Below are positions 9,159-17,746 of a stretch of 64,000 nt of DNA, in pieces. Source of the DNA: CAMYLY01 sp036397755 (GTDB taxonomy: Bacteria; Gemmatimonadota; Gemmatimonadetes; Gemmatimonadales; GWC2-71-9). Location: NCBI GenBank assembly GCA_036397755.1, contig DASWII010000020.1, positions 1 through 64,000 on the forward strand, written 5' to 3'. The position numbers and the translations under genes were made by a program. Under the pieces are notes generated by a model. That model was not told the DNA's origin and did not search any database. It was given only the letters and a program-made list of their open reading frames with translations. Position 1 is the stretch's first letter; the number at the start of each line of letters is the position of its first letter.

Positions 9159-9246
9159 CCAAATCCCTTGATCTCCGGGGGGTTTCCCCCGTTGATCCAT
9201 AGAAGGGCAAGTTCTGTGCTGTGATTCCCCGGGGCGAGCCGCAGTC

Positions 9247-10782
9247 TCAGGCGAGCCCGAACTCCTTGATCTTCCGGTACAGCGTCCGCTCGCCGATACC
9301 CAGCCCCTCGGCCGCCTTCCGACGGTTGCCGGCCGTCTCCTCCAGCGCCGCTTCGATCGCCGCCCGCTCGACATCGCTCATCGTCATACCCGACCGGTAG
9401 AGGACCAGTCGCTCGGCCGACGGCCGCGGCTCCAGATCGGCGTCGACGGTGTCATCGAAATCCCCGACGTCACCCACCAGTCGCCCAGACGATTCCACCT
9501 CGACGACCTCCACGCGCTGGGGCTGATCGATTCGCCTCCGGAGTTCCTCGACCTGAAGCTTCAGCTCCACCAGGCTGCGGAAGATGAACTCCAGTTCCTT
9601 GCCCCGCGTCCCGTCCCGCGCGGGCGCCGACACGCGTACCGGCAGGAACCGCGTTCCGCCCTCGCTGACATCCAGCGGGATGTCGGCGGCGCGGATTTGT
9701 CGCCCCGGCGCCAGTACGACCATGCTTTCGAGGAGATTGCGCAGTTCGCGGATGTTGCCCGGCCAATGCGCGTTGACGAGAATCTCGAGGGCATCCGGCG
9801 CGATGCCAACGAAGGTGCGCCCATGCTCGAGCGACAGCTGCCGAATGAAGTGGTCGACCAGCATGGGAACATCCGCCTTCCGCTCGCGCAACGGCGGCAG
9901 GTAGATGCTCAAGACGTTCAGGCGATAGAAGAGATCGTCCCGGAAGTCGCCGACGGCCACTGCCTCCTTGAGCGATCGGTTGGTGGCCGCGATCACGCGG
10001 ACGTCGACACGAATCGCGGTGGTACCGCCCACGCGGAAGAACGAGCGGTTCTCCAACACCCGGAGCAGTTTGACCTGCACGGAATGCGGCATCTCGCCGA
10101 TCTCGTCGAGGAAGATCGTGCCTTCTGACGCGAGCTCGAATCGACCGAGTCGTCGCTCGGCCGCACCCGTAAACGCCCCCTTCTCATGTCCGAACAACTC
10201 GGATTCGAGCAGGGACTCCGGCAGCGCCGCACAGTTGACCGCAATGAACGGCTTGTTGCGCCGCGGGGACAACGCGTGAATGGCCTGCGCCACCAACTCC
10301 TTGCCGGTACCGGACTCGCCCTCGACGAGCACCGTACTCGAAACGGGGGCCATCTGCTCGATCTTGACGAGCACCTCCTGGATCGCAGAGCTCTCGCCGA
10401 GAATGCCGGTCCGCTCCTGGAGCCTCCGCCGGGCGATGAGGCGCTTGCCGAGCTGCACGACATCCCCGGGCTCCACCGGCTTGCGCATCCAACGGACACC
10501 CCCAAGCTCCCGGGCAATCTGCTGTGGGTCCGGATCGGACGTCTCGAGGAACCCCAACACCACCGAGCCGTGCTCCCGCGCCAGGCGCGCGAGCACCGCT
10601 GCGGGCCGGTCATGCAGCGCTCCGGTGAGCACCACGAGATCTGGTTGGGCGGAACGGAATACCGCCCGCCCATCATCGCGCGAGGAGACCAGCGCGGTCT
10701 GGAATCCCGCCGCCTCGAATGCGGCGTTGACGGGAACCGCGCTCTCGAGGTCATCCATCGTGAGGAGTACGCGGTCGCTCAT
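9247..10782 (-). CDS. sigma-54-dependent transcriptional activator with a degenerate receiver domain
   Basis: A 511-residue NtrC-family protein. The N-terminal 120 residues look like a response-regulator receiver, but the phosphoacceptor position reads DLVVLTGAL, with Thr where Asp is expected, so phosphorylation is doubtful. The central AAA+ domain has Walker A GESGTGKE, the sigma-54 contact loop GAFTGA, Walker B IFLDEIGEMP and the WPGNIRELRN arginine-finger segment. A linker with a short coiled coil (EFIFRSLVELKLQVEEL) leads to a Fis-type helix-turn-helix (AGNRRKAAEGLGIGERTLYR). It would remodel sigma-54 RNA polymerase at GG-N10-GC promoters. The ATG at 10782 overlaps the stop of the MoaB-like gene by 4 bp, indicating translational coupling. 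No dedicated histidine kinase is adjacent. Confidence 0.93.
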   Translation of the reverse strand: MSDRVLLTMDDLESAVPVNAAFEAAGFQTALVSSRDDGRAVFRSAQPDLVVLTGALHDRPAAVLARLAREHGSVVLGFLETSDPDPQQIARELGGVRWMRKPVEPGDVVQLGKRLIARRRLQERTGILGESSAIQEVLVKIEQMAPVSSTVLVEGESGTGKELVAQAIHALSPRRNKPFIAVNCAALPESLLESELFGHEKGAFTGAAERRLGRFELASEGTIFLDEIGEMPHSVQVKLLRVLENRSFFRVGGTTAIRVDVRVIAATNRSLKEAVAVGDFRDDLFYRLNVLSIYLPPLRERKADVPMLVDHFIRQLSLEHGRTFVGIAPDALEILVNAHWPGNIRELRNLLESMVVLAPGRQIRAADIPLDVSEGGTRFLPVRVSAPARDGTRGKELEFIFRSLVELKLQVEELRRRIDQPQRVEVVEVESSGRLVGDVGDFDDTVDADLEPRPSAERLVLYRSGMTMSDVERAAIEAALEETAGNRRKAAEGLGIGERTLYRKIKEFGLA

Positions 10783-11267
10783 GCGTGGTCCGTGGGCATC
10801 GCACGAGCAATCCGCACGGCGTGTTCGAGAAGCGGAGCAATCACGTTCAGACCATCGCGCACCCCACTGGGGCTCCCGGGCAGGTTGATGACCAGAGTCG
10901 TCCCGCGGAGGCCGGCCAGCCCGCGAGCAAGCGCCGCGCGCGGCGTGCGGTGTTGCCCTGCGGCCCGAATGGCCTCCGCGATACCGGGCACCTCCCGATC
11001 GACAACCGCCCGGGTGGCCTCGGGCGTCACGTCCCTCGGCCCCAGACCCGTGCCGCCGCTCGTGAGCACGACGTCGACGTCTCCACCGTCGCACCACGAT
11101 ACCAGATACCCCGCGATGAGATCCGACTCGTCCGGGACGACCGCGCGTTCCTTCAGCTCGTGCGCGTTCTCGGCAACCCATTCGGCCACCAGTTGGCCCG
11201 ATGTGTCCTCACGCGAACCGCTGGCGCATCCGTCAGACACCGTCAACACCGCGATCCGCATGGACAT
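10779..11267 (-). CDS. molybdopterin adenylyltransferase-like protein (MogA/MoaB family)
   Basis: About 162 residues, the usual length of a single-domain MogA/MoaB protein, which adenylylates molybdopterin or binds it during molybdenum cofactor synthesis. It starts MSMRIAVLTVSDGCASG and shows the family motifs TSGGTGLGPRDVTPEA and INLPGSPSGVRDGL, which bind the pterin and nucleotide. The start is taken as ATG 11267, which has GAGG five bases upstream; a TTG at 11282 and an ATG at 11261 are alternatives. It lies 20 bases after gcvT and overlaps the downstream activator gene by 4 bp, so the three are probably one transcript. No other molybdenum cofactor gene is in the window. Confidence 0.88.
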   Translation of the reverse strand: MSMRIAVLTVSDGCASGSREDTSGQLVAEWVAENAHELKERAVVPDESDLIAGYLVSWCDGGDVDVVLTSGGTGLGPRDVTPEATRAVVDREVPGIAEAIRAAGQHRTPRAALARGLAGLRGTTLVINLPGSPSGVRDGLNVIAPLLEHAVRIARAMPTDHA

Positions 11268-11287
11268 CCGCGCCTCAGGCAATTTGG

Positions 11288-12400
11288 TCAGGATCGCTTG
11301 ATGGATCCCGCCGTGTAGAATGGCAACCCAACCACTTCTCCGGGGATACGTCGGCCGCGGGAATCGACCTCCATGACCGTGCCCGCGCTCGTGGAATGCG
11401 TCGGCAGGTACGTCGTGCCGATACCGAAGCCCAGCGTTGGGCTGAATCCGCCACTGCGCACGGAATCCACCAGACGGCCGCTTAGATAGACGCCATATCC
11501 CGGCCGGGGAATGGCACCTCGCCCCTCACACTTGAACCCCACGAGCTTGCGCTTCGCGCCCGCCTGTTGCACGGCCTGAAGCGCGCTCAATCCCACGAAC
11601 GGCACCCCCTTGTTCAGCTTCACGATCCAACCCAACCGCGCTTCATACGGGTTCACCTGATCGTCGATGTCATTGCCGTACAGTGGATACCCAACCTCGA
11701 GCCTCAGCGAGTCACGCGCACCGAGGCCGCATGGAACCGCACCATCAGGCGTCACCAGCGCCCGCCACACGCGCTCGGCGTCCTTCGCGCGGAAGTACAG
11801 TTCGAACCCGTCCTCCCCCGTGTACCCGGTGCGTGCGATGAAGCACTGGGTCCCTGCCACCTCGCCAACGGCGAAGTGATAGTACTCGATCGTCGTGAGG
11901 TCGATCGGCGTGAGCGTCTGCAACAGGGCTTCGCTCTTGGGCCCCTGCACGGCGAGCAGCGCGACGCTGTCGGAGATGTCCTTGATACGAATGTTCGCTT
12001 GGCCTTTGCGCTCCACGATGTGTTGCCAGTCCTTCGCCAGGTTGGCGGCGTTCACCACCAGCATGACCTTGTCGTCGAAGCGATAGGCGATGCAATCATC
12101 GATAAATTTCCCCGCAGTATTGAGCAACGCGGTGTACTGTGCCTGGCCGTCACGGAGCGATCCGAAGTCGTTGCAGGTGATACGGTTGACGAATGCATTC
12201 CGGTCGGGGCCGGAAATCTCGAATTCGCCCATGTGCGACACGTCAAACACACCTACTCCCGTACGCACGGCGTTGTGCTCGACCGTGATGCCCGTCGGGT
12301 ATTGCACCGGCATCGAGTAACCGGCGAACGGAACCATCTTCGCCCTGAGGGCGACATGGACCTCATAGAGTGGCGTTTGCTTGAGTTCCGACCTACTCAT
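11288..12400 (-). CDS. gcvT: aminomethyltransferase, T protein of the glycine cleavage system
   Basis: A 370-residue GcvT. It transfers the methylene group from the aminomethyl-lipoyl H protein to tetrahydrofolate, releasing ammonia. Recognisable features are TPLYEVHVALRAKMVPFAGYSMPVQY near the N-terminus (read in two blocks), VFDVSHMGEF, the folate-site segment ARTGYTGEDGFELY, and GLGARDSLRLEVGYPLYGNDI, which carries the conserved Arg/Glu. The length matches the family. The ATG overlaps the argF stop by 4 bp (12397-12400). The other glycine cleavage genes (gcvH, gcvP) are not in the window, so the system is split on the chromosome. Confidence 0.97.
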   Translation of the reverse strand: MSRSELKQTPLYEVHVALRAKMVPFAGYSMPVQYPTGITVEHNAVRTGVGVFDVSHMGEFEISGPDRNAFVNRITCNDFGSLRDGQAQYTALLNTAGKFIDDCIAYRFDDKVMLVVNAANLAKDWQHIVERKGQANIRIKDISDSVALLAVQGPKSEALLQTLTPIDLTTIEYYHFAVGEVAGTQCFIARTGYTGEDGFELYFRAKDAERVWRALVTPDGAVPCGLGARDSLRLEVGYPLYGNDIDDQVNPYEARLGWIVKLNKGVPFVGLSALQAVQQAGAKRKLVGFKCEGRGAIPRPGYGVYLSGRLVDSVRSGGFSPTLGFGIGTTYLPTHSTSAGTVMEVDSRGRRIPGEVVGLPFYTAGSIKRS

Positions 12401-13302
12401 GCTCCTCCTCCCAACAAGTCGACCATGAGGGCCTTTTGTACGTGCAGGCGGTTCTCCGCCTGGTCGAAGACGCGCGATTGTGGCCCTTCGATCACGGCCG
12501 CGGTGACCTCCTCACCGCGATGCGCCGGGAGGCAATGGAGGAAGATCGCCTCCGGTGCCGCACGAGCCATCAGCGCTTCATCCACGACGAAGCCCTCGAA
12601 CGCCGCTCGTCGCACTTCGGTCTCCCCCTCCTGCCCCATGGATGCCCATACGTCCGTGTTCACGACATGAGCGCCACGCGCTGCGGCGGCTGGCTCACGA
12701 TGGAGGGACACCGTCGTGGCGGCCGAGGCCCGCTCGAAGATCTCTCGGTCGGGCTCGTATCCCTTGGGACAGGCCAGCCGCAATTCGAATCCGAGGAGCG
12801 CCGCCGCGTTCAGCCACGAGTTGGCCATGTTGTTGCCGTCACCGATCCACGCTACCACCCGGCCTTCCCAACCACCCACCGCTTCGCGAACGGTGAAGAG
12901 ATCGCTGAGCACCTGACAGGGATGCAGCAGATCCGTCAGTCCATTGATGACCGGTACCGTCGCGTACCGAGCCAACTCCACGACTTCCGCGTGGGCGAAC
13001 GTGCGGATCATGATGCCGTCCACGAAGCGCGATAGCACACGGGCCGTATCGGCGATCGGCTCGCCCCGCCCGATCTGAATGTCGTGTCCCGAGAGGAACA
13101 GCGCATGCCCTCCAAGCTGATACATCCCGACCTCGAAGGAGACGCGCGTCCGGGTGCTGCTCTTGGTGAAGATCATCCCCAGGGTCTTGCCGGTCAGCGG
13201 GCGGCCGGACACCCCGCGCTTGAGCGCCGCGGCACGCTCGAGGATCCGCTCCAGATCCTCGCCGTTCAGGTCGTTGATGCTGAGAAAGTCCCGTTTGGGC
13301 AT
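12397..13302 (-). CDS. argF: ornithine carbamoyltransferase
   Basis: A 301-residue ornithine carbamoyltransferase, making citrulline from ornithine and carbamoyl phosphate in arginine synthesis. All signature motifs are present: the carbamoyl-phosphate loop KSSTRTRVSFE, the HPCQVLSDL segment, the ornithine-binding Asp-containing NTDVWASMGQE, and the catalytic HCLPAHRG near the C-terminus. The protein is cytoplasmic and would form a trimer. It is followed with a 4-bp overlap by gcvT. The 77 bases between this gene and hslU hold nothing I can identify. No other arginine gene is nearby. Confidence 0.97.
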   Translation of the reverse strand: MPKRDFLSINDLNGEDLERILERAAALKRGVSGRPLTGKTLGMIFTKSSTRTRVSFEVGMYQLGGHALFLSGHDIQIGRGEPIADTARVLSRFVDGIMIRTFAHAEVVELARYATVPVINGLTDLLHPCQVLSDLFTVREAVGGWEGRVVAWIGDGNNMANSWLNAAALLGFELRLACPKGYEPDREIFERASAATTVSLHREPAAAARGAHVVNTDVWASMGQEGETEVRRAAFEGFVVDEALMARAAPEAIFLHCLPAHRGEEVTAAVIEGPQSRVFDQAENRLHVQKALMVDLLGGGA

Positions 13303-13379
13303 ATCTGCTGCCGGTGTGAGTCATTATGACAGGCCAGCAGATACTAACCCGAGCGGCGCTGGGGTGTAAAGGCGTGCGG

Positions 13380-14873
13380 CTAGAGGATATACCGCCGCAG
13401 GTCCTCGTCTTCGACGATCCTCATGAGCCTGTCGCGCACGCCCTGCTCGTCGAACGTGATCGACTTTTCCGGCACATCCGGCAGGTTGAACAGCAAGTCG
13501 TCGAGCAACGTCGTCATGACCGTATGAAGCCGGCGCGCCCCGATGTTCTCCATGCGCTCGTTCATGAGCATCGCAATGCGTGCCAGTTCCGCAATGCCGT
13601 TCTCACTAAAGGCGAGCTCGGCACCCTCGGCCGCGACGAGCGCCTGGTACTGCCTGACCAGCGAGTTCTCCGGCTCCGTCATGATCCGCACGAAGTCGTC
13701 GCGCGACAGGGATGACAGTTCCACGCGGATCGGAAACCGCCCTTGCAGCTCGGGGATGAGATCCGACGGCTTGGAGACGTGGAACGCGCCGGCCGCGATG
13801 AACAACACATGATCCGTGCGCACGTACCCGTAACGCGTCTGCACCGTCGAGCCTTCAACGATGGGCAGCAGGTCGCGCTGTACACCTTCACGCGACACGT
13901 CCGGCCCGGCCTGGCCACGCTCCCCGGCGATCTTATCCAGCTCGTCGATGAACACGATCCCGTGGTTCTCGACGCGGTCGAGCGCCTCGTACACGACGTC
14001 GTCCATATCCACGAGCTTGCGAAGTTCCTCGTCGATCAGAATACGACGCGCCTCGGCCAGGCGGACCTGGCGCTTCTTCGATCGACGCGGCAGCATCTCC
14101 TGCAGGACTTCACCCACATTGATGTCCGGCCCTTCCATACCTTGCTGGAACGGGAGCATGTCCATCAGCGGGTGGAGTTGTTGCTGCACTTCGATTTCCA
14201 CCTCCCGCTCTTCGAGTTTTCCATCCTTCAGCAAACTCCGCAACTTCTCTCGTGTGCGTCGATGGCGATCGAGCGACACGCCCTCGGCCTCCCGAACCTC
14301 CCCCTCCGACGACACCACGAACAACCCGTGTGCCTGCTTTCTGTCGGCTTCGTCGTCGACCGGCGGCGCTGGAGCGGTTTCGGCCGGCGGCGGCGGGAGG
14401 AGCAGGTCCAGGAGCCGATCCTCCGCACGTGTCTCCGCGGTCGGAAAAACCTCATCCTCACGCTCGGCACGCACCATGGTAATCGCGGCATCCACCAGGT
14501 CCCGGATCATGGACTCGACATCACGCCCGACGTATCCGACCTCGGTGAACTTGGATGCCTCCACCTTGATGAACGGTGCCCCCGCCAGGCGCGCCAGACG
14601 CCGAGCGATCTCCGTCTTTCCCACGCCCGTCGGACCGATCATGATGATGTTGTTCGGGAGGATCTCGTCACGAATCCCTTCCGGCGCCTGCTGACGACGC
14701 CAGCGGTTGCGAATCGCGATCGCGACCGCCTTCTTGGCCTCGTCCTGCCCCACCACATAGCGATCGAGTTCCGCCACAATCTGGCGCGGCGGGAGTTCCT
14801 CGAGCCACGGTGTGGGTTCGGGTTTTGTCGCTGGCACCTCAATGTCAGTGGTCGGTTGAGGCTGCTGCGTCAT
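13380..14873 (-). CDS. hslU: HslU, ATPase subunit of the HslUV protease
   Basis: A 497-residue HslU/ClpY, the AAA+ unfoldase that feeds substrates to the HslV peptidase. The N-terminal region has LPPRQIVAELDRYVVGQDEAK. Walker A is GPTGVGKTEIARRLA, and the following KVEASKFTEVGYVGRD loop includes the GYVG pore motif. A long acidic, variable I-domain (about residues 135-290) precedes Walker B GIVFIDELDKIAG and the sensor residues. The C-terminus ends with the hydrophobic tail RRYIL that docks into HslV to activate it. ATG 14873 is chosen because GGAG lies a few bases upstream and the family N-terminus begins there. It lies 31 bases downstream of hslV, the usual pairing. Confidence 0.96.
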   Translation of the reverse strand: MTQQPQPTTDIEVPATKPEPTPWLEELPPRQIVAELDRYVVGQDEAKKAVAIAIRNRWRRQQAPEGIRDEILPNNIIMIGPTGVGKTEIARRLARLAGAPFIKVEASKFTEVGYVGRDVESMIRDLVDAAITMVRAEREDEVFPTAETRAEDRLLDLLLPPPPAETAPAPPVDDEADRKQAHGLFVVSSEGEVREAEGVSLDRHRRTREKLRSLLKDGKLEEREVEIEVQQQLHPLMDMLPFQQGMEGPDINVGEVLQEMLPRRSKKRQVRLAEARRILIDEELRKLVDMDDVVYEALDRVENHGIVFIDELDKIAGERGQAGPDVSREGVQRDLLPIVEGSTVQTRYGYVRTDHVLFIAAGAFHVSKPSDLIPELQGRFPIRVELSSLSRDDFVRIMTEPENSLVRQYQALVAAEGAELAFSENGIAELARIAMLMNERMENIGARRLHTVMTTLLDDLLFNLPDVPEKSITFDEQGVRDRLMRIVEDEDLRRYIL

Positions 14874-14904
14874 GCTGTCATCTCCGGACCCCATCGCGAA
14901 CGGG

Positions 14905-15450
14905 TTACTCCAGCTCAAGCACACTGATGTTGTGGTTGGTAAACACACAGATCTCAGCGGCGATCCGCAACCCATGCTCCACAATGGATCGTGCGCTGTG
15001 AGCCGCATCGGGCAGCAAGGCTCGGGCGGCGGCCAGGGCGTAGTTGCCCCCGCTGCCGATGGCGAGGATGCCGTCATCGGGTTCAATCAACTCACCGCCG
15101 CCGCTCACGACGTAGGAATGCGTCGTATTGGCCACCACGAGGAGCGCTTCCAGCCGGCGGAGCACTCGGTCGCTGCGCCAGTCCTTGGCCAACTCCACCG
15201 CGGCGCGGGACAGGTTGCCGGGAAACCGCTCCATCTTCTCTTCGAACTTCTCAAACAGCGTGAACGCATCGGCCGCAGCACCGGCGAACCCCGCCAGCAC
15301 CTTGCCGTCCGACAACAGCCGCACCTTGGTCGCGTGCGACTTCATCACGGTATCGCCCACCGTCACCTGTCCGTCCCCACCGATTGCCACCTTCCCATCC
15401 TTGCGCACACACAGAATGGTCGTGGCGTGCCATGCTTCGCTTGGTTTCAT
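14905..15450 (-). CDS. hslV: HslV, peptidase subunit of the HslUV protease
   Basis: A 181-residue HslV, a threonine peptidase of the proteasome beta type that forms double hexamers capped by HslU. The short propeptide MKPSEAWHA is followed by TTILCVRKDGKVAIGGDGQV, with the expected N-terminal catalytic Thr after processing and the Lys near position 33 of the mature chain. AGFAGAAADAFTLFEKFE and SGGGELIEPDDGILAIGSGG are also typical of the family. It precedes hslU on the same strand and follows xerC after 23 bases. The xerC-hslV-hslU order is common in bacteria. Confidence 0.97.
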   Translation of the reverse strand: MKPSEAWHATTILCVRKDGKVAIGGDGQVTVGDTVMKSHATKVRLLSDGKVLAGFAGAAADAFTLFEKFEEKMERFPGNLSRAAVELAKDWRSDRVLRRLEALLVVANTTHSYVVSGGGELIEPDDGILAIGSGGNYALAAARALLPDAAHSARSIVEHGLRIAAEICVFTNHNISVLELE

Positions 15451-15473
15451 CGACCGCTGCTCCCTCGTTTCCG

Positions 15474-16433
15474 CTACGCGCGCGGATGAGCCTTGTGATA
15501 CACTTGCTTCAGTCGCTCCACACTCGTGTGGGTGTACAGCTGTGTTGTACTCAGCGACGCGTGACCCAGCAACTCCTGCACCGCGCGGAGGTCCGCTCCC
15601 GCGTCCAACAGGTGCGTCGCAAAACTGTGGCGCAGGGTATGAGTCCTTATCCCAGCCCGTTCGTCGGCCGTCCGCAGGAACCGGCGTACGATTCGTTGCA
15701 CGCTCCGTGACGCCAGGCGCGTCCCGCGGCGGGACAAGAACACGGCACGCGCCGCCTCACGTGGTGGTCGCCGACGCTCCGCCAACTCGTCCCGCGCCGA
15801 ATAGTACCGCCGGAGTGCCACCGATGCGTGAGAGCCCAGCGGAACGATCCGCTCCTTTCGTCCCTTGCCCCTGATCTTCACTTGGTCGGAGACAACGTCC
15901 ACGTCCTGCAATCGCAGCCCGGTGAGCTCTGAAAGCCGCATCCCGGTGGCGTAGAACAGTTCGAGGATGGCTAAGTCGCGCAACGACAAGAAGTCGTTTC
16001 CCGCGGCGGCGCGCTCCGCACGGGCGAAGATCTCCTCGACCTGCCCGCGGTCCAGTACCGCCGGGAGGCGCTTGTCCAGCTTAGGGAGTCTCAGGCCCGC
16101 TGTCGGGTTCGTCTCGAGCCCATATCGCGACTGCAGAAAGCGATAGAACGTCCGCAGCGCCGAGAGTGCGCGGGCCGAGCTGCGTTTGGCGAGGCCCCGA
16201 CGGTGCAGGTCTCCCAGGAACCCGCGCAACGCAAGCCGATCGACGCGGCCCCACGACCACGCCCGTGCTCCGCCGTAGAAATCGTCGCAGAATCCCTCGA
16301 ATGCCCGCAGGTCTCTCAGGTATGCCCGCACGGTGTGTTCCGAATCCTGTCGCTCTTTCTCGAGATAGGCGAGAAACTCGGCGACCTCTGGGCGGTCCGA
16401 TGGCCGGGACGATTCACGGCTCCCGCCGGTCAC
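15474..16433 (-). CDS. xerC: XerC/XerD-type tyrosine recombinase
   Basis: A 319-residue site-specific tyrosine recombinase, the length of XerC/XerD, which resolve chromosome dimers at dif. The N-terminal SAM-like core-binding domain covers about 15-105 (FLAYLEKERQDSEHTVRAY). The catalytic domain has Arg in ATGMRLSELTGL, Lys in the KIRGKGRKER strand, HTLRHSFATHLL, LGHASLSTTQLYTH with the second His and the nucleophilic Tyr. All six catalytic residues appear intact. It lies in a housekeeping cluster with trmFO and topA upstream and hslVU downstream, which argues for XerC and against a mobile-element integrase. The start is a GTG sharing GTGA with the trmFO stop. Confidence 0.93.
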   Translation of the reverse strand: MTGGSRESSRPSDRPEVAEFLAYLEKERQDSEHTVRAYLRDLRAFEGFCDDFYGGARAWSWGRVDRLALRGFLGDLHRRGLAKRSSARALSALRTFYRFLQSRYGLETNPTAGLRLPKLDKRLPAVLDRGQVEEIFARAERAAAGNDFLSLRDLAILELFYATGMRLSELTGLRLQDVDVVSDQVKIRGKGRKERIVPLGSHASVALRRYYSARDELAERRRPPREAARAVFLSRRGTRLASRSVQRIVRRFLRTADERAGIRTHTLRHSFATHLLDAGADLRAVQELLGHASLSTTQLYTHTSVERLKQVYHKAHPRA

Positions 16434-17746
16434 GTCACCACCGAACGCAGCGTTGCGACGAACGCCTGCATCGAGTCGAGCGCACGAGCGGCCATGGCCT
16501 CCTTACGCGCCCGTTTGTCTCTGATCGGACGGTCGAGGGGCGGCAGCAGGCCAAAGTTGGCATTCATCGGCTGAAAATGGGCTGGATCCGCTTGCGTCAC
16601 GTAGCGCATGAGTGCGCCGAGCATTGTCTCAGGTGGCGGCATCGCAGGATCCGCTCCCGCAACCAGACGCGCCAGGTTAATACCCGCGAGGAGTCCCGTC
16701 GCGAGCGACTCCGTGTACCCCTCCACCCCCACCAACTGACCCGCGAACAGGAGCCGGTCGTCGTCAGGAGCAGACAGGTGCGGCGTCAGCGCGGCCGGGC
16801 TGTTGAGATACGTATTGCGGTGAATGCTGCCAAAGCGGAGAAACTCCGCTTCACCCAGTCCCGGCAGCTGCGTGAACACCCGCTTCTGCTCCGGGATTCG
16901 CAGCCGAGTCTGAAACCCCACGAGGTTCCACATCTGTCCCGCGCGGTCTTCCTGCCGCAGCTGAACGACGGCATAGGGATCCCGACCGGTCCGCGGATCC
17001 GGGAGGCCAATCGGCTTGAGCGGTCCGAACCGTAGTGTCTCCCTACCCCGCCGTGCCATCTCCTCGAGGGGCAAGCAGCCCTCGAAATACGGCACGGCCT
17101 CGAAGTCGTGTCCCACAAACTGATCACCCTCGATCAGGGCGTCGACAAAGGCCTCGTACGCATCACGGGTGAGTGGTGCGTTGAGAAAGTCGTTTCCCTC
17201 ACCCTTACCATAGCGCGACGACCGATACAGCTCGGCGTGACGCAGGGACTCGCGGCTGACGATGGGCGCAATGGCGTCGTAGAATGCCAGCGACTCCAGC
17301 CCAAGCCGCTGCTGGATCACTGCGGCAAGTCCGTCGGACGTGAGTGGTCCGGTCGCGACGACACCCGGCGACGGAAGTTCTACGACCTCCTCGCGCATAA
17401 CGGCGATCCGCGGGTGACCCACGATCCTCTCCGTGACCGCCGCGCTGAACTGCTGCCGGTCAACGGTCAAAGCCGCTCCACCGGGAACCCGGACCTCGTG
17501 CGCAACCTCAATGAGCAGACTGCCGATCAGTCCGAGTTCCGCCTTGAGAAGGCCGTGAGCGTTGATGATCTCAAGGGACTTGAAGGTATTGCTGCAGACG
17601 ATTTCGGCGAGGTCACCGGTGCGGTGCGCCGGCGTCTGCAACCCGGGACGCATCTCGTAAAGCTTGACGTAGGCCCCGCGCTCGGCGAGCGCCCATGCAG
17701 CCTCGCAGCCGGCGAGCCCGCCGCCGACGACGGAGACCGTGGTCAC
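16430..17746 (-). CDS. trmFO: methylenetetrahydrofolate-tRNA-(uracil-5-)-methyltransferase
   Basis: A 438-residue FAD-dependent enzyme that makes 5-methyluridine at position 54 of tRNA using methylenetetrahydrofolate. The N-terminus VTTVSVVGGGLAGCEAA is the FAD-binding dinucleotide fold. Further family features are LYEMRPGLQTPAH, EIVCSNTFKS with the reactive Cys, GCLPLEEMARRG, and PMNANFGLLPPL near the C-terminus. The GTG at 17746 shares GTGA with the topA stop; an open frame upstream runs through topA and carries no homology. The gene sits in the common order topA-trmFO-xerC-hslV-hslU. Confidence 0.96.
   Translation of the reverse strand: MTTVSVVGGGLAGCEAAWALAERGAYVKLYEMRPGLQTPAHRTGDLAEIVCSNTFKSLEIINAHGLLKAELGLIGSLLIEVAHEVRVPGGAALTVDRQQFSAAVTERIVGHPRIAVMREEVVELPSPGVVATGPLTSDGLAAVIQQRLGLESLAFYDAIAPIVSRESLRHAELYRSSRYGKGEGNDFLNAPLTRDAYEAFVDALIEGDQFVGHDFEAVPYFEGCLPLEEMARRGRETLRFGPLKPIGLPDPRTGRDPYAVVQLRQEDRAGQMWNLVGFQTRLRIPEQKRVFTQLPGLGEAEFLRFGSIHRNTYLNSPAALTPHLSAPDDDRLLFAGQLVGVEGYTESLATGLLAGINLARLVAGADPAMPPPETMLGALMRYVTQADPAHFQPMNANFGLLPPLDRPIRDKRARKEAMAARALDSMQAFVATLRSVVT

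Noticed and set aside
10783..11181. N-terminal extension of the sigma-54 activator frame
   Set aside because: It runs through the MogA/MoaB-like gene in another frame and has no homology; ATG 10782 overlaps the upstream stop by 4 bp as elsewhere.
14874..15086. N-terminal extension of hslU
   Set aside because: It overlaps hslV antisense-like frames and carries no family residues; the family start and a GGAG are at 14873.
15474..16433. Tyrosine recombinase as a sign of a mobile element
   Set aside because: It sits in the topA-trmFO-xerC-hslVU housekeeping order, is of XerC length, and no attachment repeats or phage genes are nearby.
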